From Firmicutes bacterium HGW-Firmicutes-10 (GTDB lineage: Bacteria; Bacillota_I; Bacilli_A; Erysipelotrichales; Erysipelotrichaceae): a DNA stretch of 11,287 bases. Made by a program: the position numbers and the translations under genes. The notes under the pieces are model-generated. The model searched no databases. It saw nothing but the letters and a program-made list of their open reading frames with translations, and was not told the origin of the DNA. Location of the stretch: NCBI GenBank assembly GCA_002841605.1, contig PHAF01000055.1, positions 1 to 11,287 on the forward strand, given 5' to 3'. The first letter of the stretch is position 1. Every line of letters starts with the position of its first letter. This document shows, one piece after another, positions 1 to 7,407 of the stretch.

Positions 1-27
1 CTGGCGAGAATGATCGAAAAACTGTAA
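1..27 (+). CDS. 3' end of an upstream gene (partial)
   Basis: Frame 1 from the left edge reads eight sense codons (L-A-R-M-I-E-K-L) and then TAA at 25-27. A textbook intrinsic terminator starts 7 nt after the stop, which is what the end of a real gene looks like. The fragment is too short to assign to any family. The alternative is that the frame is open by chance; the adjacent terminator on the same strand makes a real gene end more likely. Confidence 0.45.
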   Translation: MARMIEKL

Positions 28-33
28 AATATG

Positions 34-55
34 CCAGCAGAAATGCTGGTTTTTT
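34..55 (+). terminator. Intrinsic terminator with GAAA tetraloop
   Basis: CCAGCA (34-39) pairs perfectly with TGCTGG (44-49) around a GAAA loop (40-43), a stable GNRA-type tetraloop, and is followed directly by six T (50-55). It sits 7 nt after the TAA of the partial upstream gene. It separates that gene from the promoter of the protease operon. Confidence 0.85.
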
Positions 56-85
56 GTATTTGTCAATAAAATAATAAACACTGTA

Positions 86-114
86 TTGCAAAGTCACTTT
101 TATTACTATACAAT
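86..114 (+). promoter_or_regulatory. Sigma-70/SigA-type promoter of the protease-cohesin operon
   Basis: TTGCAA (86-91, 4/6 to TTGACA) and TACAAT (109-114, 5/6 to TATAAT) are separated by 17 bp. This predicts a start point near 121 and a leader of about 20 nt before the ATG at 143. A second, weaker pair, TTGTCA (60-65) with TGTATT (82-87), lies upstream. Both are matches by eye and not tested. Confidence 0.5.
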
Positions 115-128
115 CAAATTAAATATGC

Positions 129-134
129 GGGGGA
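129..134 (+). promoter_or_regulatory. Ribosome binding site that sets the protease start at 143
   Basis: GGGGGA lies 8 nt before the ATG at 143. The reading frame is open further up, to a TTG at 86 and an ATG at 125. Neither has a purine-rich site at the right distance, the TTG lies inside the predicted -35 box, and the added residues would displace the signal peptide from the N-terminus. The ATG at 152 is a second possible start. Confidence 0.6.
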
Positions 135-142
135 TTACACAT

Positions 143-3100
143 ATGAACATAATGAAACGATCTTTCCTCTTGACATTGATCATTCTTTCATTGATTTTTT
201 CGTCTTATCCGACAGACATACGTGTGACGGCAAGAGACGGTTTTTTTTCGAAAGAAACTGAAAAAAGCAATGCCAAACTAGGACCATCGCTTAACAGCGC
301 ACTGTACAAAGACAACGTCAGCATCAAGGGTATCGAACGTGTAAAGAAAGATACGGAGCGGTTGCATGTCTATGTCGAATTCACGCATCCATCGGTTCTT
401 GAAGCTTTGTCAAAACTCGGCAATCTGAGAAATCTGAATCAAGAATACGGTCTGGCTGAGATGATCTTACCGGCCAATGCAATTGCGGGACTGTTAAAAA
501 ATCCAAACGTCGTCTCCATTCGTGAAGTTATGAAGCCGATCGTCAACCGTGGTTACAGGATGACGGAAGGATTTAATGATCTCGAAGGTCATGGCATTGA
601 GACATACTTGAAACTCAATGGCAAAGCCGGGGATGACATCAAAATCGGCATAATTTCCGATGGTGTCGACGATTTGTCGGATGCTGTTTCACAAGGGGAA
701 CTGCCATCCAATGTCATTGTTTTAAACAATCGTTATGGCGGTGCCGAAGGTACGGCAATGCTTGAGATTACCCATGACATGGCACCAAACGCCCAACTGT
801 ACTTTCACGACTTCGGAAACAGTTCATTGGATTTCATTGCCGCAATCGATGCGCTGGTAGCTCAGGGAGTCAATATCATCATTGACGATGTCGTTTATCT
901 CGACGAACCATTTTTTGAAGACAGCATCATCGCAAAACATATTGATAAGCTTGTAGCTTCCACCGGATTGTTGTATGTATCTTCGGCTGGTAATTTTGCT
1001 TCAAGTCATGCCCAATCCACATATCGTCCTATGGCGAGCAATAACGTATACGAACATGACTTTTCACCCACTCAAAGCGGTGTACAGCGAATGTCCATCG
1101 TAGTTCCGGCCATGTCTGCCGTGCTGGTCATGCTTCAGTGGAATGAACCATTTAATAATTCAGTAAAAGATCTCGAACTGGCTGTGTGTCCGGATGTGCT
1201 GACGACGTACTGCCATGTTTCCGATAGCTATCAGTTAGGGGCAGGGTACTCACCCGTCGAATATGTCGAACTTATCAATACCCGCAATACCCAAGAAGTA
1301 ATGTATGTTACGGTTTACAGCGAAACCGCTTATAGCAATGTCACCTTTGAAATCTATGTGTTCGGCGGCACGGTGGGATTTGGCGGTACACGTACTGACT
1401 CGACCTTTGGACATTCCACGGCGGCCAGTGTACTTTCCATCGCGGCAGTCTCCGATCCGTCATTTTCAATGCAAAGCCCGTATTCATCTCAAGGACCCTT
1501 CACGATGGTCGATGGAACAAAGCGTAACAAACCTGATTTCACCGGAACCGACTGTGTGAGTGTTTCGGGAGCCGGTGGATTTGGTAATGTCTTTTGCGGG
1601 ACGAGTGCAGCAGCACCGCATATCGGCGCAATCGCAGCACTAATGTGGTCAAACAATCGGTCGCTGACCCGATTGCAGCTGATCGATGCCATGAAAGCAA
1701 AAACATTTGATCTATATACAAGTGGATACGATGTTCAGACCGGAAACGGTTTGATCCACTTAGGCATTTACGGGGCTGAAGTCACAATTCTTAAAAACGA
1801 TTATGGAGAGTACTATTTTACTTTTGACAAGCCTGGTAAGTTCTCCGTCGACAGTACTTCGGTATTATCACTTACATCATCCCTATATCAGACATCTCAG
1901 TACGACGGTGTCACGTATTACACATACTATGTTAATTACAAAGGATTGATCGATGGATCAACGACATTGCGCTTTACTGCCAATGATTCCTCGGTGTTGT
2001 ATCGTCGCAAAATAGTCGTTTCCAATCGCCTGACAAACTTTGTGATCAATGATCCGGAAATCATCTATAAACAAGTCAATGAGTCAATGAAGTTCAACGT
2101 CTCTTTATATCCATATTATCCCAGTAGTACGAATTTTACCTATACATCATCCAATCCGTCCGTAGCTACCGTGGATACCAGCGGAAACATCATGACTAAG
2201 GCCATGGGTGAAGCACGTGTATCGATGAAACACACGGCCACCAACTTGACTGAATCTCGCCTGATCCGCGTCGGTGTTCTATCGAACGCACTTACAATAT
2301 CGCCAGAATCGATCGCCTTTTATGTCGGTGAATCCGTACAGTTGACCGCTACATTTTCTCCCGCCAATACTACGTATAAAGGAATTACGTGGTCCATCAG
2401 CAACCCATCGGTTGCTTCCGTCGATGCCAACGGCCTAGTCACGGCTAAAAGTGTCGGTTTTGCACAGATCCAAGCGAAATCACAAGATGGCTATTCGTAT
2501 AATTATATTAGTATCAATGTCATCGAACCGCTGACATCGATCCAATTTGAGAAGCCGAAGTACACATATTACTATGAAGGAAATACGACAACGCAATACA
2601 TTCGTCTGATCAAAGAACCGTCAACGTCCAATGAGACCCGACTGATATGGCAATCCTCAAATCCGAAAGTTGTCACCGTCGATAATCAGGGTCAACTGAC
2701 TTTAACCGCGGTTGGAATCGCAGAAATCACCGTAACAGGTCCCAATGGTGTATATGCCTCAACCATGGTTCACAATGAACCGCAACCATACGCCAATCGA
2801 GTAACGGTTGAGCGTAATGGTATAGTTACAACAGGAGCTTTTACACTCAACGGAACGTATGGTCAAGTGATGAGCATTGCTCAAATGAAAGAAGCATATC
2901 GTCAGGCGTTGGGAATTTTGGCCGGAGTGGATGTTCTGTTTTACATTCCAATCTACTATAATGGAAAAACCCAATACTTTGGCATCTTATCGGAATACGT
3001 TTTTACAAAGATTGAAACTCTTTACGCCATTGAGATGCCCATTTTGATTCAATCCCTTAAAATCACCGATGTTTCCATCAATCAAAACATACTCAATGTC

Positions 3101-4609
3101 AATGGCCGATTTGAACCAAACCGACCGGCCGATATCCGCTATCGATATACGATATCTGACCCCTCTGTGTTAAGATCTGTATCCGATTCGGGTAGTTCGA
3201 TGTGCACTGTAGAAGACGTCGAGTTCGCTTGTGCACCCGGTAGTTTCGAAATTTTAAAGCCAGGCAGTGTCGATGTGACCGTGGAATCTTTGGATGGTAC
3301 TATTAAAGATACCGTTCGAATAAATATCACTGGTGAAGCGAATAATTATCAAATCAGCGATAACGTCGTACAGTCTCTGCGCGTCAGTTCGCACAGCTCA
3401 AACACGCTGAAATTGCAGTGGACAGCTGTAAGTGGCGCATTGGGATATGAAATATACCGTTCGATGTCTCTTGAAGGTCCATATGTCAAAGTGGCTGAGG
3501 TTGGCTCATCTGATTTGACATATCTGGATGGCGGCAGAACATTAAATCAGCCGACATACTATCAAGTATCCGCAAAACTTTTTATGGATGATATCGTGAT
3601 CCAATGTCCTCTCAGTGCCACGATGGAAGGAAGAACAAAACCGGATCCTATCACAAATGCCAAGATTACTTCTGAAAGCGGAACCAAACTAAAATTGGAA
3701 GTAAATGTAAGTGCACAAAATGCTACGGTTCAATGGGCTTATGCAAGACATCCGGATGGTCCCTATACGGTGATGGCAGAAAGTGCTCAACAAGTTCAAT
3801 CCCTAGCCGATTTATTTCCTGGACAAAAATATTATTTCAAAGTCCGATATGCGATGGATACTGCGTACGGACGGATCTACAGTAACTACTCATCCACGTT
3901 AACAGCCAAACCCATGCCTCAAGCACCTGCGATTTCCGTTATATTCGATAATCCGGCGATGATCCGTGCAGAAATCATCAGTCCTGAAACCGTGCATATG
4001 TATCATCTGGTAAGATATGTAAACGGTGTGCAAGACAAAGATATACATAGTGGTCAAGGTCAATATTATTGGTTTGATCTTTTAGGTGAAAATGACAAAA
4101 CTACATTCAAGGCATCTGTTACCTTGCTTATCGATGGTCAACTCATCGACTCGCCTTTTTCAGAGGTTACCACCGGGGAAATCGGAGTAACCTTGATGAA
4201 TAAGACGATCAGTCAAGGCGGCACGTTAAAATTCATTGTCAACGGTGAAGTATGGAGTGATCTAAAGGCATTGGTCGGAGATGATCTTACGGTTGAAACC
4301 ATTTTGGATCCGGGGTATCGAGTGTACGAATGGGTGGTCAACGGTGTAACCTTGAACCACAGAAATTCCACACTGTTATTAGAGAATATTCGTAGCAATA
4401 TGTCGATTTCTGCCGATTTCGTGTTGATCGGAGATTTGAATGGTGATTATCAAGTCACTGCGACCGATCTTGCGACCATGAGAAGATTTCTAGCGGGTTT
4501 AGATAATATCAGTCAAAAAGGACGGGTTGGCGGAGATATCGATAACAATGGGACTGTTTCAACAACGGATTTAGTACGCTTACGCCGCCGATTGGCTGGA
4601 TTGGAGTAA
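143..4609 (+). CDS. Secreted subtilisin/sedolisin-like serine protease with Big_2, FN3-like and C-terminal dockerin modules
   Basis: Predicted secreted protease of 1488 residues, numbered from the ATG at 143. Residues 1-30 form a Sec signal peptide (basic MNIMKR, then a Leu/Ile/Phe core). Residues 31-130 resemble a subtilase propeptide. The peptidase domain spans about 160-540: Asp173 in IISDGVDD, a GxAEGTAM motif with Glu202 where S8 enzymes carry the HGT histidine, a nearby THDMAPNA motif with His211, Asp248-Asp249, oxyanion Asn284 in SSAGN, and Ser488 in GTSAAAPH. A long insert separates Asn284 and Ser488. Three Big_2-like Ig domains follow (about 630-880), then an unassigned stretch (880-970), a fourth Ig-like domain (970-1065), about three FN3-like domains (1075-1345) and an InlB-repeat-like module (1348-1429). 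The dockerin fills 1430-1488 (nt 4430-4606), with two 12-residue calcium loops, DLNGDYQVTATD and DIDNNGTVSTTD. It is the first gene of an operon with the cohesin protein, its likely docking partner. The peptidase and dockerin calls are firm; substrate and activity are unknown. Confidence 0.9.
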   Translation: MNIMKRSFLLTLIILSLIFSSYPTDIRVTARDGFFSKETEKSNAKLGPSLNSALYKDNVSIKGIERVKKDTERLHVYVEFTHPSVLEALSKLGNLRNLNQEYGLAEMILPANAIAGLLKNPNVVSIREVMKPIVNRGYRMTEGFNDLEGHGIETYLKLNGKAGDDIKIGIISDGVDDLSDAVSQGELPSNVIVLNNRYGGAEGTAMLEITHDMAPNAQLYFHDFGNSSLDFIAAIDALVAQGVNIIIDDVVYLDEPFFEDSIIAKHIDKLVASTGLLYVSSAGNFASSHAQSTYRPMASNNVYEHDFSPTQSGVQRMSIVVPAMSAVLVMLQWNEPFNNSVKDLELAVCPDVLTTYCHVSDSYQLGAGYSPVEYVELINTRNTQEVMYVTVYSETAYSNVTFEIYVFGGTVGFGGTRTDSTFGHSTAASVLSIAAVSDPSFSMQSPYSSQGPFTMVDGTKRNKPDFTGTDCVSVSGAGGFGNVFCGTSAAAPHIGAIAALMWSNNRSLTRLQLIDAMKAKTFDLYTSGYDVQTGNGLIHLGIYGAEVTILKNDYGEYYFTFDKPGKFSVDSTSVLSLTSSLYQTSQYDGVTYYTYYVNYKGLIDGSTTLRFTANDSSVLYRRKIVVSNRLTNFVINDPEIIYKQVNESMKFNVSLYPYYPSSTNFTYTSSNPSVATVDTSGNIMTKAMGEARVSMKHTATNLTESRLIRVGVLSNALTISPESIAFYVGESVQLTATFSPANTTYKGITWSISNPSVASVDANGLVTAKSVGFAQIQAKSQDGYSYNYISINVIEPLTSIQFEKPKYTYYYEGNTTTQYIRLIKEPSTSNETRLIWQSSNPKVVTVDNQGQLTLTAVGIAEITVTGPNGVYASTMVHNEPQPYANRVTVERNGIVTTGAFTLNGTYGQVMSIAQMKEAYRQALGILAGVDVLFYIPIYYNGKTQYFGILSEYVFTKIETLYAIEMPILIQSLKITDVSINQNILNVNGRFEPNRPADIRYRYTISDPSVLRSVSDSGSSMCTVEDVEFACAPGSFEILKPGSVDVTVESLDGTIKDTVRINITGEANNYQISDNVVQSLRVSSHSSNTLKLQWTAVSGALGYEIYRSMSLEGPYVKVAEVGSSDLTYLDGGRTLNQPTYYQVSAKLFMDDIVIQCPLSATMEGRTKPDPITNAKITSESGTKLKLEVNVSAQNATVQWAYARHPDGPYTVMAESAQQVQSLADLFPGQKYYFKVRYAMDTAYGRIYSNYSSTLTAKPMPQAPAISVIFDNPAMIRAEIISPETVHMYHLVRYVNGVQDKDIHSGQGQYYWFDLLGENDKTTFKASVTLLIDGQLIDSPFSEVTTGEIGVTLMNKTISQGGTLKFIVNGEVWSDLKALVGDDLTVETILDPGYRVYEWVVNGVTLNHRNSTLLLENIRSNMSISADFVLIGDLNGDYQVTATDLATMRRFLAGLDNISQKGRVGGDIDNNGTVSTTDLVRLRRRLAGLE
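4603..4606 (+). promoter_or_regulatory. Ribosome binding site of the cohesin gene inside the end of the protease gene
   Basis: GGAG lies within the last two sense codons of the protease gene, 5 nt before the ATG at 4612. The protease stop (4607-4609) and this ATG are 2 nt apart. This arrangement favours translational coupling, and so coordinated synthesis of the two partners. Confidence 0.7.
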
Positions 4610-4611
4610 TC

Positions 4612-6255
4612 ATGAAAAAGATACTAAACACACTCGCTGTCATTTTATTGCTTTTGGTTAATTTTACAATGATTAAGGCCGCAAGTTTTTTGACGGCCAC
4701 AAGCAGCAGTAAAACCAGTGTAACCACCATCGGCGAGCAGTTCACCGTAACTTTTGCGGTGAGAAATTCAACGGGGATCAGCGCACTTACAGCGAACTTT
4801 AACTACGATTCCTCTAAACTTGAGATCGTATCTTCAGCTGCGGAAAGTGGTTTTGCTTTAACCTTAGGAACAAAACTCGTAGTCGACCATACGGAAGTGA
4901 AGTCAGGCAATTTCAATATTGCGAAAGTGACATTTAAAACCAAGTCTGCATTTGTACTGGGCGATAGCACTCAGGTAGGAATCAGCAATGTCGTGGGTTC
5001 GGATGGCTTTGAAGATATATCTGCGGCAGGGTCGAGTGTTACCATTAAAATGGAAGCACCGAAGTCAACCAACAACTATTTATCCAGTCTTGGCATCAGT
5101 CAAGGCACACTCAATTTTAACAAAACGACCACATCGTACACGGTGATCGTTGATAACAACATTACGAGTGTTACCCTAAGTGCTACGGCTGAAGATTCCA
5201 AAGCGACGATCAGCGGAACAGGCACTAAAAGTTTGAAAGTATACAGCAATACGTTCAATATCGTTGTCACTGCAGAAAACGGTTCTAAAAAGACTTATTC
5301 TGTGAATGTTGTTCGCAGAGATGCGGACGGTAATGCCGGTGCTCTGAGTACCAACAACAACCTTGCAAGTTTGAGGGTTGAAGGTTGTGAACTGACCTTT
5401 GTGGAAAGTCAGTTGGAATATCGGTGTGAAGTGGATAACCTGACTACAAACATTGAAATCACTGCTCAGCCTGCAAATAATAAGGCAACATATGTGATTG
5501 CCAATGTTGAGGAACTTAAAGTCGGAGATAATCCGATTACCATAACAGTTACTTCCGAAAGTGGTGCTGAGAAAGTATACATCGTTGTTGTCAATCGCAG
5601 CAACAATGCACCGACAGTTCCGATAGAAACTGTCAAAGAAGCACTTTCCACTACCACTGCCAATGAGGTTGCCATTAAGAATCCTGCGGATGGAATCATT
5701 TCCGAGGATATCATGGCTGCTCTTAAGGCATCCGGAAAAAAGCTCTTGATTCAGGGATTTGATGAGAAAGGCACATTGATTTATGAATGGTCCATTGACG
5801 GAAGTAAAATAGGCACACCTGCATCCATAAATACGATGTTGATTTACAATTTGGATATCGATCCTACCATCGAGCAACTGACCAATTACGCCAAAGGGAT
5901 TTTCCTGGATTTCGAGAAAAATGAAGTAATTCCCGAAGGAACGATAGTGAAACTGAAAGTGACTTCTGTGTATCAGGATGGTGATAAAGTACGCCTGTAT
6001 TACTATAATGTGACTGACAAGAAGATGGAATTGATCAGTGAGGATTTGGAAGTTATAGATGGTCATATTTCTATATCGCTTTCGCATACATCTGAATACT
6101 TCATTACTCAATCGGATCTTGGCAATAAGGGAAGCAACTCTCAAAATACAGGATTTGGTTTAAATATGTGGATCATATTGGCTGGAATTGAATTGCTAGT
6201 TATTATTGCTCTTGGAGTCTTGTTAACTAGAAAATCTAGAAAAGTAAGTCAGTGA
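4612..6255 (+). CDS. Membrane-anchored surface protein with one cohesin and two cadherin-like domains
   Basis: A 547-residue predicted surface receptor for dockerin-bearing proteins. The signal peptide is residues 1-23 (MKK, a Leu/Ile/Val core, likely cleavage after IKA). The cohesin is residues 27-147: it opens with GEQFTVTFAV, has the typical core strand ALTANFNYDSSKLEIVS, and closes with GSSVTIKM. Two cadherin-like beta-sandwich domains follow (about 155-236 and 249-330), each with the LxSL start and a KxYxVxVxR-type end. Cys259 and Cys272 in the second could form a disulfide. Residues 335-500 form a module I cannot name, ending in a beta-rich segment with the pattern LYYYN...DGHISISLSHTSEYF. 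A Ser/Asn/Gly-rich linker leads to a transmembrane helix (about 520-538, with Glu527 inside it) and a basic RKSRK tail. There is no dockerin, SLH or canonical LPXTG. The protein would display a single docking site outside the cell for the protease encoded 2 nt upstream. No promoter was seen between the genes. Confidence 0.88.
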   Translation: MKKILNTLAVILLLLVNFTMIKAASFLTATSSSKTSVTTIGEQFTVTFAVRNSTGISALTANFNYDSSKLEIVSSAAESGFALTLGTKLVVDHTEVKSGNFNIAKVTFKTKSAFVLGDSTQVGISNVVGSDGFEDISAAGSSVTIKMEAPKSTNNYLSSLGISQGTLNFNKTTTSYTVIVDNNITSVTLSATAEDSKATISGTGTKSLKVYSNTFNIVVTAENGSKKTYSVNVVRRDADGNAGALSTNNNLASLRVEGCELTFVESQLEYRCEVDNLTTNIEITAQPANNKATYVIANVEELKVGDNPITITVTSESGAEKVYIVVVNRSNNAPTVPIETVKEALSTTTANEVAIKNPADGIISEDIMAALKASGKKLLIQGFDEKGTLIYEWSIDGSKIGTPASINTMLIYNLDIDPTIEQLTNYAKGIFLDFEKNEVIPEGTIVKLKVTSVYQDGDKVRLYYYNVTDKKMELISEDLEVIDGHISISLSHTSEYFITQSDLGNKGSNSQNTGFGLNMWIILAGIELLVIIALGVLLTRKSRKVSQ

Positions 6256-6301
6256 ATTTTGTTTCGCAAGGTCGTGATGTGTTGTAAAGTGTGCACTGTA
6301 T

Positions 6302-6332
6302 AAAAAAGGCCGGCAGGGTATCTGCCGGCTTT
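6302..6332. terminator. Bidirectional terminator between convergent operons
   Basis: GCCGGCAG (6309-6316) pairs perfectly with CTGCCGGC (6322-6329) around a 5-nt loop. The A-run at 6302-6307 gives a six-U tail on the minus strand, right after the stop of the HD-GYP gene (stem begins 7 nt past it). On the plus strand the tail is only TTTG, so termination of the cohesin transcript is probably weaker. The remaining bases 6256-6301 show nothing recognisable. Confidence 0.85.
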
Positions 6333-6335
6333 GTG

Positions 6336-7394
6336 TTATATCGGTATATGAATTTCTCCGAGGGAATCATCCAATGTATAGTGATTATCTCTAAATAAGT
6401 CAAGACAAGCATCTACGACCTGAGGATGATATTTGCTCGTGCGGTTAAGAGTGATTTCTTCTAAAGCAAGATCGATCCCAAGGGCAGGACGATAGGGACG
6501 ATGAGACATCATCGCTTCCACCACATCCGCAACGATCAAAATATGGGACTCCATCAGGATCTCATCACCTTTCAGATTGTTGGGATAGCCGGAACCATCC
6601 ATGCGCTCATGATGCTGAGAGACAGCCACTGCGAAATTATGAGGAAGAACGACCTTGCTCAACATATCATAACCGCTTTGTGAGTGTTGTTGAATGAGTT
6701 TGAACTCGATTGGACTGATTTTTCCGGGTTTCGATAATATTTCGGTTGGGACCACGATTTTACCGATATCATGGATATAGCCGATGGCTCTCACCATATT
6801 ACAAAAATCTTTTGGATGTTTTAGTTTCAAAGCGATGGCAGCGGCTAAATTACCGACCTTACGCTGATGACCGGAAGTATAGGGATCACGGTGTTCCACC
6901 ACATCGGCAAGCAGATAAATGATGCTTGCCATGGACTGATTGAGTGATTCCGTCCGGCTTAAAACCATGCTTTCCAATTGACCCCGATAAAGCTCTTTTT
7001 CTGTTTCTTCTAAATGCTTCAGCTTTTGAGCAAGAACGATTTCCGTGTTGGTCGCGATTTCAGCTAAGAAATCCGCTTTTAAAATAGGTTTGTTCAAATA
7101 GCCGCTGGCTCCCATTTTAACGGCTTTCGCAGCGGTTTCTACGGTTGCTTCACCGGTCATGATCAAAATCCGGCACAACGAATTGGTTTTGCGGATATGT
7201 TCCATCAGTTCGATCCCGGTCATCCGTGGCATGATGATATCCGTAACGACGATATCATAATTGTTCTGATCGAAAAGGGTTCGCCCTTTGATTGCGTTTT
7301 CTGCCGTATCCACGTGATAACCGGCATTCTCCAAAAAAGTGCAAAGAGTTTCCCGTATGCTCATTTCATCATCAACGATCAATACTTTTATCAT
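6336..7394 (-). CDS. Response regulator with HD-GYP cyclic-di-GMP phosphodiesterase output (kinase-linked copy)
   Basis: A 352-residue cytoplasmic two-component regulator. The receiver (1-120) has the acidic pair Asp8-Asp9, phospho-acceptor Asp52 in VVTDIIMP, Thr80 and Lys102 in NKPI. A Gln/Glu/Lys-rich linker (115-150), probably a coiled coil, joins it to an HD-GYP domain (150-345). That domain has His176 in YTSGHQRKV, His208-Asp209 in IGYIHDIGK, His237, the signature HHERMDGSGYP (261-271) and Asp290 in IVADV. All metal-binding positions expected of active HD-GYP enzymes are present, so it should hydrolyse cyclic-di-GMP when phosphorylated. The family role is established; activity here is inferred. 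It follows the kinase gene by 12 nt, with AGGAGG (7407-7402) overlapping the kinase stop codon and spaced 7 nt from the ATG, so this kinase is almost certainly its partner. About 69% identical to the regulator at 10125-11183, without gaps. The conserved tail LDDSLGEIHIP has no function known to me. Confidence 0.93.
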   Translation of the reverse strand: MIKVLIVDDEMSIRETLCTFLENAGYHVDTAENAIKGRTLFDQNNYDIVVTDIIMPRMTGIELMEHIRKTNSLCRILIMTGEATVETAAKAVKMGASGYLNKPILKADFLAEIATNTEIVLAQKLKHLEETEKELYRGQLESMVLSRTESLNQSMASIIYLLADVVEHRDPYTSGHQRKVGNLAAAIALKLKHPKDFCNMVRAIGYIHDIGKIVVPTEILSKPGKISPIEFKLIQQHSQSGYDMLSKVVLPHNFAVAVSQHHERMDGSGYPNNLKGDEILMESHILIVADVVEAMMSHRPYRPALGIDLALEEITLNRTSKYHPQVVDACLDLFRDNHYTLDDSLGEIHIPI

Positions 7395-7401
7395 CGTTAT
7401 T

Positions 7402-7407
7402 CCTCCT
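7402..7407 (-). promoter_or_regulatory. Ribosome binding site of the HD-GYP regulator, overlapping the kinase stop
   Basis: On the minus strand a perfect AGGAGG sits 7 nt before the ATG at 7394. Its first base is the last base of the kinase stop codon TAA (7409-7407). This implies translational coupling of sensor and regulator. Confidence 0.85.

Noticed and set aside
86..142. Upstream in-frame starts for the protease (TTG at 86, ATG at 125)
   Set aside because: No ribosome site fits them, the TTG overlaps the predicted -35 box, and they would place 6-19 residues before an otherwise typical signal peptide.
4430..4606. Reading the C-terminal repeats as EF-hands of a calcium sensor
   Set aside because: The two 12-residue loops are followed by LxxxRRxLAGL helices without the preceding E helix of a true EF-hand. 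A dockerin fits better, and a cohesin is encoded by the next gene.
5176..6144. Long open frame of 322 codons on the minus strand opposite the cohesin gene
   Set aside because: It lies wholly inside a gene with clear signal peptide, cohesin and membrane anchor. Its translation is rich in Cys, His, Ile and Arg with no domain pattern I recognise, as expected of an antisense shadow.
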